Positions 8,894 through 17,301 of a stretch of DNA of 64,000 nucleotides are shown here, piece after piece. The notes below the pieces were generated by a model that was not told the DNA's origin, made no database searches, and saw only the letters and a list, made by a program, of their open reading frames with translations. The position numbers and the translations under genes were made by a program. The first letter of the stretch is position 1. Each line of letters opens with the position of its first letter. This stretch comes from GCA-002726655 sp046582185. Lineage in GTDB: Bacteria > Pseudomonadota > Gammaproteobacteria > Pseudomonadales > Azotimanducaceae. The stretch spans positions 124,001 to 188,000 of the forward strand of contig JAYGEX010000025.1 in assembly GCA_046582185.1 (NCBI GenBank), written 5' to 3'.

Positions 8894-9898
8894 TCAGGCT
8901 CTCAGGGCAGACATCATTTCCGATCGCTCATCAGCGTCAACGAAAGTAAAGCCACCGCTGGTTCTATCAGTGAAATCGCCATAGCGGCTCTGAATCTCAC
9001 CTACAATTTTGCCAGGCTCATCCATAATACCAAATGTATTTAGCATTTCATCGCTGATCAGCTCGCCCATTTCCTTCCACTGCCCCTGCTTGGACATCGT
9101 ATTAAGCTCAAACTGCATGTCGCCCCAGCCGTGTACACCAAGTACATTCTTGTATGCGGGGGTAGATCCGTAAAACGCAATGCGCTGCCTTGCTGCTGCC
9201 TTTTGGGCCTCAATGGCCTCTTCATCTTTCCCGGAAATAATGAACGGCGAATAACTTATCTCAAAGTCCGCTCTGGTTCGGCCGGACTTCGCCAGACCTT
9301 TCTCGACCGCTGGCAGAGTTACTTCGCGGATGTATTTTTCATTACTGAAGGGGTGAATAATCAGGCCATCTGCAACTTCTCCGGCAACTTCAGTCATGAT
9401 CGGCCCGACCGCTGCAAGTATTACCTTAGGCGCGCCATACTCAGAATTTTCCGGCGTAAATGCAGGCGTCATCAGTGTGTGCGTATAGTATTTTCCTTCA
9501 AACCGTAAGGCCTCCCCGTCGTACCAGTTCGCCCATATGGCGCGCATCGCCTGAACCAGCTCCCGCATCTGAGGTGCCGGTGCGCCCCAGGGCATGCTAA
9601 ATCGTTTAGTGATATGAGGTCGAATCTGCGAGCCAAGACCCAGGGCAAACCGCCCCTTGGAATATGCGTTGAGATCATGGCCTAAATTTGCGAGCACCAT
9701 AGGACTTCTTGCTAATGCAATCGCGATGCCGGTACGTAACTCGATTTTCTCGCTGTGCTCAGCGGCCAATAAAAGAGGGAAAAAGGGATCGTGGTTCATT
9801 TCCGCTGCTCCAACCCCATCATACCCCTGGGCTTCAAGCTTCTTTATATGATCAGGGATCTGGCTCCAGTCCGCTGTTAAATGAGTATCTACTTTCAT
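8894..9898 (-). CDS. LLM-class (F420/FMN-dependent) flavin oxidoreductase
   Basis: Luciferase-like monooxygenase fold, 334 residues from ATG 9898. An upstream ATG at 9913 would place the GAGG ribosome site inside the gene, so 9898 is preferred. Family features include the bacterial-luciferase-type GRFALGLGSQIRPH motif and the TGIAIALARSPMVLA strand. I place it in the LLM group often annotated F420-dependent, but no F420 biosynthesis gene is visible, so FMN is as likely. The substrate is unknown. It converges with pabB-pabC with only a 13-base spacer. Confidence 0.85.
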   Translation of the reverse strand: MKVDTHLTADWSQIPDHIKKLEAQGYDGVGAAEMNHDPFFPLLLAAEHSEKIELRTGIAIALARSPMVLANLGHDLNAYSKGRFALGLGSQIRPHITKRFSMPWGAPAPQMRELVQAMRAIWANWYDGEALRFEGKYYTHTLMTPAFTPENSEYGAPKVILAAVGPIMTEVAGEVADGLIIHPFSNEKYIREVTLPAVEKGLAKSGRTRADFEISYSPFIISGKDEEAIEAQKAAARQRIAFYGSTPAYKNVLGVHGWGDMQFELNTMSKQGQWKEMGELISDEMLNTFGIMDEPGKIVGEIQSRYGDFTDRTSGGFTFVDADERSEMMSALRA

Positions 9899-9988
9899 CT
9901 TTATCCTCTTCATAAGTTCGCTATGACTTCACCATAACGTACTTGGCATATAATTGTTAATGCCATCACAATCCCAAATTGTCAGTCA

Positions 9989-11023
9989 TTACTCATACTT
10001 GTAATGAGTGCGGTTCAAGGCTTTCAGCTCTGCCGCCTTGTCCTCTGGAGCGCCATCATTCAGGAAGTTGCCACCGCCCGCTTCCGCTCCTGCAAGGAAT
10101 TTCTGCAGGCCTGGCTGGCGAAGTGGCGGGTGGAGCTGAATATGGAAGCGGTAGTCTGTCGAACCCTCTGCATCATGGGGCACTTGATGCAAGGCAAGGA
10201 TATAAGGAAAAGAACAGCGCCATAAATTATCAAATCGAACCAATACCTCGTGCAAGGTTTCAGCCAGGGCAATCAAGGCATCATCGTCCAGGTCGCTAAT
10301 ACTGCAGACCCTGGACTTAGGCATGATGAACGTCTCATAAGGGTAGCGGGCGAAATAGGGTATGAAGGCAAGGCAATCGTCATTCTGAACTATGATACGG
10401 CGGCCATCTTCCTCCTCCGCCAACAGCAGATCGTCAAATAGCGAGCTGCCATTCTTTATGTTGTATTTGACGGATGCGTTCAGCTCACGCTCGATCGTTT
10501 TAAACAGGAAATCCGTGGCGTAAATCTGGCAGTGGGGGTGCGGATTCGAAACGCCAACGACCTTGCCTTTGTTTTCGAAGATGAAGACGTTCCGGGTTTC
10601 CGGCTCTAATAACATGATACGTGTCTGTTCAGCCCAAATATTAACCACGTCCACCACATGGCCCACAGACATCTCTGCCAGGGTTAAATCATGCCGCGGG
10701 GAATAACATAGTACGCGGCATGATCCCCGCGCAGATTTTTGCTTAAAGAATCCATCACTGTCCAGGCTGCCTTCCAGCTCTGGCCGATGTTCAAGCCCAT
10801 ACGAAGGGTGGTCATTGTCAAATACATAAGTCGACTCATATTGGTCGTTTCTCTTACCGGAAACTCTGTCATTGCCAGGGCAGAGAAAACAATCATCCAG
10901 ATAGGCTGGTATCTCAATGTCGGCATCTTCGATGACGGAGCCAGACCATGGTCTCTGGTTACGGTGGCTGGTTATCGTGATCCATTCTTCAAGCAGTGGA
11001 TGCCATCGCCTTTCCCAAATCAT
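9989..11023 (-). CDS. galT: Galactose-1-phosphate uridylyltransferase
   Basis: 344 residues of the HIT-superfamily GalT. The active site HPHCQ is at 162-166, with H164 the expected uridylylated histidine. The zinc-type CFLCPGNDR motif (C45, C48) and the C-terminal HQVPHDAEG and FHIQLHPPL histidines are present. GalT exchanges UMP between UDP-glucose and galactose-1-phosphate in the Leloir pathway. It stands alone here: no galK, galE or galM nearby, unlike most gal operons. A related nucleotidyl transferase activity on another sugar phosphate is therefore possible. Confidence 0.9.
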   Translation of the reverse strand: MIWERRWHPLLEEWITITSHRNQRPWSGSVIEDADIEIPAYLDDCFLCPGNDRVSGKRNDQYESTYVFDNDHPSYGLEHRPELEGSLDSDGFFKQKSARGSCRVLCYSPRHDLTLAEMSVGHVVDVVNIWAEQTRIMLLEPETRNVFIFENKGKVVGVSNPHPHCQIYATDFLFKTIERELNASVKYNIKNGSSLFDDLLLAEEEDGRRIIVQNDDCLAFIPYFARYPYETFIMPKSRVCSISDLDDDALIALAETLHEVLVRFDNLWRCSFPYILALHQVPHDAEGSTDYRFHIQLHPPLRQPGLQKFLAGAEAGGGNFLNDGAPEDKAAELKALNRTHYKYE

Positions 11024-11113
11024 CTAAGCCTCTCAAATTGTCAAAGCGCCAAGTTTACACGAACAAAGAACATCGATCTTGTGCTAATGTCCCATGACAC
11101 AATTGGTTCTTTA

Positions 11114-11244
11114 GACAGCGCTCGTCCAGAAATGGAAACCACCGATATTACTTCCTTGGCAAGTGATTGTTTTATATAGCTAACAGGATTGTAGTTTTGC
11201 AATTATTGTTCAAGTTCGGGCATTTATGGACAGGAAGTAATTAG
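11114..11244 (+). repeat. MITE-like repeat, family A, copy 1
   Basis: About 125 bases, related to the copies at 34282-34413 (same orientation) and 45611-45739 (opposite). The ends form an imperfect terminal inverted repeat, GTCCAGAAATGG against the reverse of CATTTATGGACAGG. The shared interior includes ATTACTTCC, TTTATAT and TTTTGCAATTATTGTT. No coding capacity. It fills the divergent spacer between galT and the kinase-like gene at 11322, so it may carry or affect promoters there. Confidence 0.75.
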
Positions 11245-11321
11245 GTGAATAGATAGTCTAGTTAATTGCATTTACGAGAACTAAATAAGTGCTAAACAAA
11301 AACTAAACAAGAGCCTAAGCC

Positions 11322-12365
11322 ATGGAAAATGATGTTGAACTAACGTCTGTAAGAGAACAGCACAGGTTTGACGAGGAAAAATTACGCGGCTATCTGCAAG
11401 AACATCTGGATCACGATTTTGAACAGATGGACATACTGCAGTTTGAAGGTGGGCAGTCGAATCCCACATTTCAACTCAACTGTGCAGAGTCATGCTTTGT
11501 CTTGCGAAAAAAGCCACCAGGCAAGTTATTAAAATCAGCGCACCAGGTGGAGCGGGAATTTCGAGTCATGGAAGCTCTCGGGCCAACAACTGTACCTGTG
11601 CCCGACATGGTGCATCTATGTGAAGACGACTCCATTATAGGCACGCCATTTTTCCTGATGAAGATGGTGGAAGGTCGCGTGCTGACAGACAACCATCTTC
11701 CATCATTTACGAAAGCCGATCGCCTTACCCTGCACAAAAGTTTTATTGAATCCGGAGCCGCCCTGCATAATATTGACTATAAGGCAGTTGGCCTGGAGAC
11801 CTTTGGTCGCCCTGGTAACTACTATGCTCGCCAGGTTCATCGATGGTCCGAACAATACATTGCTTCTGAAACCCAGAAAAATGAAAACATGGATGCCATG
11901 ATTGCATGGCTACCTGACAATATTCCTGAAGATGACGAGAGCACTATTGTCCATGGGGATTATCGAATCCCTAATTGCATCATCCATCCGTCAGAGCCTA
12001 AGATCATTGCCATGCTCGACTGGGAACTTTCCACCATAGGCCAGCCACTTGCCGATCTATCCTATTGGTGCAGCATGTTGTATCACGGTGAGCTTGAATT
12101 CCCGGACAACCCCGAAGAGGTGGGGCTAATGACAGAGCAAGAGACGCTTGACCTGTATTGCGAGCTAACGAATAGACCTGGGGTCGAAAACTGGAATTTC
12201 TATCTGGCATTCAATTTATTCAGAAGCGCCGCTATTCGCCAAGGTGTATACAAGCGGGGACTGGATGGAAATGCAAGCTCAGATCAATGGGAGCGCACTG
12301 GAGAAACCGCAATGAATGCAGCGGACCGGGCCTGGGCTCTGGTACAGGATGCTGGGCTCGCCTGA
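11322..12365 (+). CDS. Aminoglycoside-phosphotransferase-fold kinase-like protein (ACAD10/11-type)
   Basis: 347 residues of the APH/choline-kinase fold. Visible are the N-lobe GGQSNPTF loop, LRKKPPGKLL with the nucleotide-binding lysine, the catalytic loop VHGDYRIPN (H211, D213, N218) and the metal-binding D233 in MLDWELSTIG. This subgroup matches the kinase-like domain that precedes acyl-CoA dehydrogenase in ACAD10/11, which phosphorylates 4-hydroxyacyl-CoA in catabolism of 4-hydroxy acids. That role is inference here. A second member is encoded at 37487-38548; neither sits beside an acyl-CoA dehydrogenase in this window. Confidence 0.87.
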   Translation: MENDVELTSVREQHRFDEEKLRGYLQEHLDHDFEQMDILQFEGGQSNPTFQLNCAESCFVLRKKPPGKLLKSAHQVEREFRVMEALGPTTVPVPDMVHLCEDDSIIGTPFFLMKMVEGRVLTDNHLPSFTKADRLTLHKSFIESGAALHNIDYKAVGLETFGRPGNYYARQVHRWSEQYIASETQKNENMDAMIAWLPDNIPEDDESTIVHGDYRIPNCIIHPSEPKIIAMLDWELSTIGQPLADLSYWCSMLYHGELEFPDNPEEVGLMTEQETLDLYCELTNRPGVENWNFYLAFNLFRSAAIRQGVYKRGLDGNASSDQWERTGETAMNAADRAWALVQDAGLA

Positions 12366-12395
12366 TCAAGTCGATAAGTTTGACTTCTAATCCAG

Positions 12396-14087
12396 CTAGG
12401 CTATAGAATTTTCGGAATGCCCAGCGTCGGAATACTCTTCCAGTTCACTCGTAAATTCGATGTGTTGCATCAGCGCATAATGATAGGATTCGACCAGCGC
12501 ATTCCAGCTCGCTTTGATTATATCGACATTGACCCCAACCGTACCAAACTTTTCCCCCTCAAAGCTGTGCTCCAGATAAACTTGAACCTTTGCCGCTGTC
12601 TCCTGAGTCGAATTAATCACCTTAACGCTGTAGTCAGTCAGATGAAGATCCTGAAGAATGGGGAATTTCTCGAGCAGCGCTTTTTGCAGGGCTTTGTTCA
12701 AGGCGTCAATGGGACCATGACCTTCAGCAGCACATAGATGTATATTGCCATCTACCTTCACTTTAACGGAAGCTTCAATCAAACCGTCACTATCAGAATG
12801 TGACTGACTATCATCGGATTCGCTACTGGGGGAATAAATTCTGTAATAGATGGGGTCAAAGCACGGATTGTACCTGCCCACATGTCGCCGCACGACGAGG
12901 TCAAAGCTGGCGTCTGCTTTCTCGAAGGAATATCCAGCATGCTCCTTATCCTGAATTTCTTCGAGGATTGACTTCACTGCATTCTTTTTGTTGGAGTTAT
13001 CACCAGCGTTGTTATTAGAGCTATTATCAAGTTCCGGATATCGATTGGCGAGCTTCGCCCTAAGGTTTGAACCACCAGCCAACTCACTGATCAGAATCTT
13101 CCTGGAATTTCCTACCAGCTCCGGGTCTATATGTTCATAGGTCTCCGGATTCCTTTGCACAGCACTAACATGTACGCCGCCCTTGTGAGCAAATGCTGAA
13201 GGACCCACAAAGGGCTGCCCGCTGGGGCCTTGAATGCCCAGGTATTCCCAAATCTGTTTGCTGAGACTGGTGAGCCCCCTGATACTGCCCTCCGGCAGGC
13301 ATTGATAGCCAAGCTTGAGTTCCAGATTACCAAGGATCGATGTCAGATCAACATTACCGCAACGTTCACCAATACCATTAATGGTGCCGTGGACCTGGAT
13401 CACACCTTCCTCGATTGCTCGCAGCGTATTCGCCACTGCAAGACCGCCATCATTATGGACGTGTATACCAAGTTTAATTCCTGGCATTTCTTTTCTAACG
13501 GCCCTGATCGCGGCAGCTGTTTCGTGCGGCATTACTCCGCCGTTAGTATCACAGAGGATAACCCGGTCGGCGCCTGCATCGCTAGCAACCTGAATCGTCG
13601 CCAGGGCATATCCAGGATCACTCTTAAAGCCATCAAAGAAATGTTCTGCGTCAAAGAACACAGGTTTCCTGGTTGCTTCTGCGAGAAAGGCAACTGAGCC
13701 ACTAATCATGTCCAGATTTTTGTCTGCAGTAACTCTCAAAGCCTGGTCAACATGCAAGTCCCAACTCTTGCCAAAGATACAGGTAATGTCGGCTTTAGCA
13801 GCAACAAGCTTCTGCAGGAAAAAATCATCTGCCGGCTTTACATCAGCGCGATGGGTCGATCCAAAGGCCGAGATTTTCAAGGTCTTTAATTCAAGCTCTC
13901 GGACTTTCGCGAAATACTCATCATCCTTGGGGTTAGAGCCTGGCCAACCACCTTCAACGAAGTCCACACCCATCCCATCCAACGCGATAGTGATGTCCAG
14001 CTTGTCGCCGAGGCTGAGGTTGATCCCCTCGCCCTGGTTTCCATCCCTAAGCGTGGTGTCGTAAATTTCTATCTTTTTCTTGGCCAT
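12396..14087 (-). CDS. cimA: (R)-citramalate synthase
   Basis: 563 residues. It condenses acetyl-CoA with pyruvate, opening the threonine-independent route to isoleucine. The HMGL-like TIM barrel starts with YDTTLRDGNQGEG. HVHNDGG supplies the metal histidines, and INGIGERCGN and AHKGGVHVSAV are typical. The C-terminal LeuA regulatory domain follows. It carries two low-complexity inserts, an Asn/Gly/Lys stretch near residue 355 and a Ser/Asp/His stretch near 435, that make it longer than usual. Membership of the citramalate rather than isopropylmalate group is supported by the AFGSTHRADV segment and by position behind leuCD. Feedback inhibition by isoleucine is known in some family members. 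Confidence 0.9.
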   Translation of the reverse strand: MAKKKIEIYDTTLRDGNQGEGINLSLGDKLDITIALDGMGVDFVEGGWPGSNPKDDEYFAKVRELELKTLKISAFGSTHRADVKPADDFFLQKLVAAKADITCIFGKSWDLHVDQALRVTADKNLDMISGSVAFLAEATRKPVFFDAEHFFDGFKSDPGYALATIQVASDAGADRVILCDTNGGVMPHETAAAIRAVRKEMPGIKLGIHVHNDGGLAVANTLRAIEEGVIQVHGTINGIGERCGNVDLTSILGNLELKLGYQCLPEGSIRGLTSLSKQIWEYLGIQGPSGQPFVGPSAFAHKGGVHVSAVQRNPETYEHIDPELVGNSRKILISELAGGSNLRAKLANRYPELDNSSNNNAGDNSNKKNAVKSILEEIQDKEHAGYSFEKADASFDLVVRRHVGRYNPCFDPIYYRIYSPSSESDDSQSHSDSDGLIEASVKVKVDGNIHLCAAEGHGPIDALNKALQKALLEKFPILQDLHLTDYSVKVINSTQETAAKVQVYLEHSFEGEKFGTVGVNVDIIKASWNALVESYHYALMQHIEFTSELEEYSDAGHSENSIA

Positions 14088-14107
14088 CTCGTATTTCCGG
14101 TCAGACT

Positions 14108-14698
14108 TCAGGCATATCCCAAACTAGCAGCAGTCTTGGCAATCGCGTCCTTGGATGAAAGTAGACCGTCAAGCGGGTCATAACTCGCGGACAAAAAAGC
14201 CTCTCTGGCGCTGTCTTTCATGGTGATATCAAATGTATTGTTTACGCAGAATACCTTTAAATTCTCCAAATCGATAATAATCTCTGCTTGAGGATCCAGG
14301 GCAAGGGAACTAATAAGTTTCTCTCGGGGTTCCTTATCCATCATGACGCACGGTATGCCAAGGGTTGTACAATTTCCGTGGAAGATCTCTGCATAGGACT
14401 CCGCAATGACAGCTTTCAGACCAAATTTTTGAATCGCCTGAGGTGCATGTTCGCGGCTGGACCCGCAGCCGAAATTGGCATCTGAAATAAGAATTTCTGC
14501 CCCGTGGTGCTCTTCCTTATCGAGTACATGCCCTTTGGAACTGCCGTCGGCATCAAATCTAACGTCATAGAATAACGAAGGACCCAATTCGTCAAATGTG
14601 ACGCATTTAAGAAATCTCGCCGGAATTATTCTGTCGGTATCGATGTCATTGCCTTCGACATACACACCTCTGCCAGCTATTTTAGTAATCCCATTCAT
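14108..14698 (-). CDS. leuD: 3-isopropylmalate/(R)-2-methylmalate dehydratase small subunit
   Basis: 196 residues, full length, with the swivel-domain motifs NDIDTDRIIPARF and FGCGSSREHAPQA. It partners LeuC to form the isomerase that moves the hydroxyl of isopropylmalate or citramalate. It lies 2 bases after leuC and 20 bases before cimA, so the three form one minus-strand operon. With cimA present, the complex probably also handles citramalate to give beta-methylmalate; leuB is not in the window. Confidence 0.94.
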   Translation of the reverse strand: MNGITKIAGRGVYVEGNDIDTDRIIPARFLKCVTFDELGPSLFYDVRFDADGSSKGHVLDKEEHHGAEILISDANFGCGSSREHAPQAIQKFGLKAVIAESYAEIFHGNCTTLGIPCVMMDKEPREKLISSLALDPQAEIIIDLENLKVFCVNNTFDITMKDSAREAFLSASYDPLDGLLSSKDAIAKTAASLGYA

Positions 14699-14700
14699 AT

Positions 14701-16113
14701 TTAATCTCCCAGTCCAAATACGTTACGAGCATCAGCTACCGACCCTTCTATCGCTGCAGCGGCCACCATAATTGGACTCATGAGTATGGTCCGACCAGTC
14801 GGTGAACCTTGCCTGCCGATAAAATTTCGATTCGAGCTTGAAGCGCATACTTCATCGCCCACCAATTTATCCGGATTCATCGCCAGACACATTGAACAGC
14901 CCGGCTTGCGCCATTCAAACCCGGCTTCTTCAAAGACTGTATGCAAGCCAAGCTCGCGTGCAGCCTTGTCAACTTTTTCCGACCCTGGTACCGCTATAGC
15001 TCTGACGCTTGATGAAACTTTCCTGCCTTTTAATAATGCGGCGACCTCTACGAAGTCGCTTAATCGACCATTTGTGCAACTACCTATAAACGCGACATCC
15101 ACCTTTACGCCAACAATCGGCTGGTTCGCTTTCAATTGCATGTAATCAAGCGCATCAGAAATCAGGTTCTTATCGAGGCCAGTCGCCTGTTCAGGATCTG
15201 GCACAACTTCCAAAATTGATATTGCCTGTGCCGGTGTTACCCCCCAGGTAACGGTTGGATCAATCTCGGAGGCATTAATGATAACTACGTCATCATAGCT
15301 GGCATCCTCATCACTTGCATAAGAGCGCCATTTATCTACAGCAGCTACAAATGCTTCACCTTCAGGAACCCGTTCACGCCCCTTAAGGTAATCGAAAGTT
15401 GTGTCGTCCGGGTTGATATAACCACACCTGGCTCCCCCTTCAATACTCATGTTGCAAACTGTCATGCGTTGCTCCATGGTCATGTTCTCAATAACGGATC
15501 CCGCATATTCATACGCAAACCCAACGCCCCCATTCACACCAAGGGTGCGAATAATATGCAGGATGACATCCTTTGCGCATACGCCCGCGGACAGTTGCCC
15601 TTCAATCCGGATTTGCCGTACCTTTAAGGGATCCATGGCAATTGTCTGGCTGGCCAGGACATCTCGCACCTGACTTGTACCAACGCCGAGGGCGATGCAG
15701 CCAAATGCTCCGTGAGTAGATGTATGACTGTCACCACAGGCAATGGTCAGACCAGGCTGGGTTAAGCCAAGCTCAGGTCCAACTACATGAACAATTCCCT
15801 GGGACCCTGATTCAGGAGCAAAAAATTCAATTCCATACTCTTGAGCCGCATCAGCTAAGACCTGGATCATTTTCTCGGCCATGTCGTCGCTCAGCGGCCT
15901 GGACTGATCGTCCGTTGGGATAATGTGGTCAACAGTGGCAAAAGTGAGCTTGGGATAAGCAACCTTCAATCCCTTGTCCTTTAACATACCAAATGCCTGG
16001 GGACTCGTGACCTCGTGAATAAGGTGCAGGGCAATAAAGAGCTGGTATTGACCGCTGTCTAACTGACGAACAACATGATTATCCCAGACCTTTTGATAAA
16101 GCGTCTTTCCCAT
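14701..16113 (-). CDS. leuC: 3-isopropylmalate/(R)-2-methylmalate dehydratase large subunit
   Basis: 470 residues of the aconitase superfamily. The [4Fe-4S] ligands are C346 (GSCTNGR), C406 and C409 (GCSMC). GDSHTSTHGAFG (128-138) and GRQGSPTGRT are classical LeuC motifs. It is the first gene of leuC-leuD-cimA. The 100 bases upstream hold no leader peptide or attenuator that I can recognise. Confidence 0.95.
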   Translation of the reverse strand: MGKTLYQKVWDNHVVRQLDSGQYQLFIALHLIHEVTSPQAFGMLKDKGLKVAYPKLTFATVDHIIPTDDQSRPLSDDMAEKMIQVLADAAQEYGIEFFAPESGSQGIVHVVGPELGLTQPGLTIACGDSHTSTHGAFGCIALGVGTSQVRDVLASQTIAMDPLKVRQIRIEGQLSAGVCAKDVILHIIRTLGVNGGVGFAYEYAGSVIENMTMEQRMTVCNMSIEGGARCGYINPDDTTFDYLKGRERVPEGEAFVAAVDKWRSYASDEDASYDDVVIINASEIDPTVTWGVTPAQAISILEVVPDPEQATGLDKNLISDALDYMQLKANQPIVGVKVDVAFIGSCTNGRLSDFVEVAALLKGRKVSSSVRAIAVPGSEKVDKAARELGLHTVFEEAGFEWRKPGCSMCLAMNPDKLVGDEVCASSSNRNFIGRQGSPTGRTILMSPIMVAAAAIEGSVADARNVFGLGD

Positions 16114-16213
16114 TTTGTTTCCTGGCTTATCGAAGAAGGTCGCGATTTTAGCATGAAAAACATCATTTTCTATTCCATTTGGGAATAGTCGAGATACGGT
16201 TTCACAGACTGCC

Positions 16214-17296
16214 TTACAGGGAGGGATTTACCAGTATCTTGGCATGTTTTTCAGGGTCGGCGAGATCCTTAAATGCCGCCGGCACACCATCGAGTCCGAT
16301 TCGACCGGTAATCAGAGGCTCAAGATCCATCACACCCTCGGAAATTTGATGCAGTGTGTGAGCAAACTCTTCCGGTGTATAACCAAGCACAAACTGCAGG
16401 TTCAACTCCTTGTTGATGCCGATAAGTGGCCTGAAACTATCATGTTGCATGCAAACACCAACCACAATGATACGCCCGCCCCTTGGCGCGCCCACCATGA
16501 GCTGCTCGATCACACCAGGAATACCAACACATTCAAAGAATACGCCCTGTCGAAGTGTTTGATTACTGGTCAGGGGCTCCATTGGCATATCATTGCCGTC
16601 GCTATTCTTCGCGGCGAGTTCCGTCCAGCTCTCGTAAGGTGATTTATCCGCCGGATTAATAATAATGTCTGCGCCCATCTTGATGGCTAGGCCGCGCCTG
16701 GTTTCACTGTAATCCGCGGCAATTATGGGGCCGATACCCTGTAACTTTAAGGCCGATATTACCGCCAGACCCACTGGACCACAGCCAATGACCAGAGGGA
16801 TTTCAGTCTTATCAATTTTCGCCATTTGAACTGCGTGATAACCCACGGCCATAGGTTCAGTTAATGCCGCTAAGTCAGTGGACAGACCATTGGGTACTTC
16901 GAGCAGCATGGCCTCAAACAGCACCATATTCTCTGAATACCCGCCCGGAACTTCATTTGAATAACCGACAGTTGAAACTTGCCCGCCGCGAAAGGTTATT
17001 GGCACCGAACAGACCCGGGCACCTGGCTTTAAGGTCTTTTGCGTGCCTGGACCATAATCGAGAATTTCAGCACAAAACTCGTGTCCCATGACCAGGTCAC
17101 GACTTAAGTCCATCGAAAATGAGCCACCCGTTTCTACAGAGGTATCCACCATCTGCTGGCCAAATTTTAAGGCATGAAGATCTGACCCGCATATTCCACA
17201 GGCGAGCGTTTTAACCAGCACTTCACCTTCGCCAGCGACTGGCGTGGGATAGTCCCTCACTTCCAATACTGAATTCTTCATTATCGCTGCTCGCAT
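16214..17296 (-). CDS. Zinc-dependent alcohol dehydrogenase-like (MDR) oxidoreductase
   Basis: 360 residues. Catalytic-zinc ligands are in ACGICGSDLHA and in VMGHEFCAEI, and the Rossmann motif is GCGPVGLAVI. The loop that carries four structural-zinc cysteines in classical ADHs is replaced by a cysteine-poor SVPITFRGGQVSTVGYSNEV stretch, so that site is absent. NAD(P)-linked oxidation of an alcohol is expected; the substrate is unknown. It starts 5 bases after the stop of the upstream 776-residue gene, so the two are almost certainly co-transcribed. Confidence 0.85.
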   Translation of the reverse strand: MRAAIMKNSVLEVRDYPTPVAGEGEVLVKTLACGICGSDLHALKFGQQMVDTSVETGGSFSMDLSRDLVMGHEFCAEILDYGPGTQKTLKPGARVCSVPITFRGGQVSTVGYSNEVPGGYSENMVLFEAMLLEVPNGLSTDLAALTEPMAVGYHAVQMAKIDKTEIPLVIGCGPVGLAVISALKLQGIGPIIAADYSETRRGLAIKMGADIIINPADKSPYESWTELAAKNSDGNDMPMEPLTSNQTLRQGVFFECVGIPGVIEQLMVGAPRGGRIIVVGVCMQHDSFRPLIGINKELNLQFVLGYTPEEFAHTLHQISEGVMDLEPLITGRIGLDGVPAAFKDLADPEKHAKILVNPSL

Positions 17297-17301
17297 TGCT
17301 G

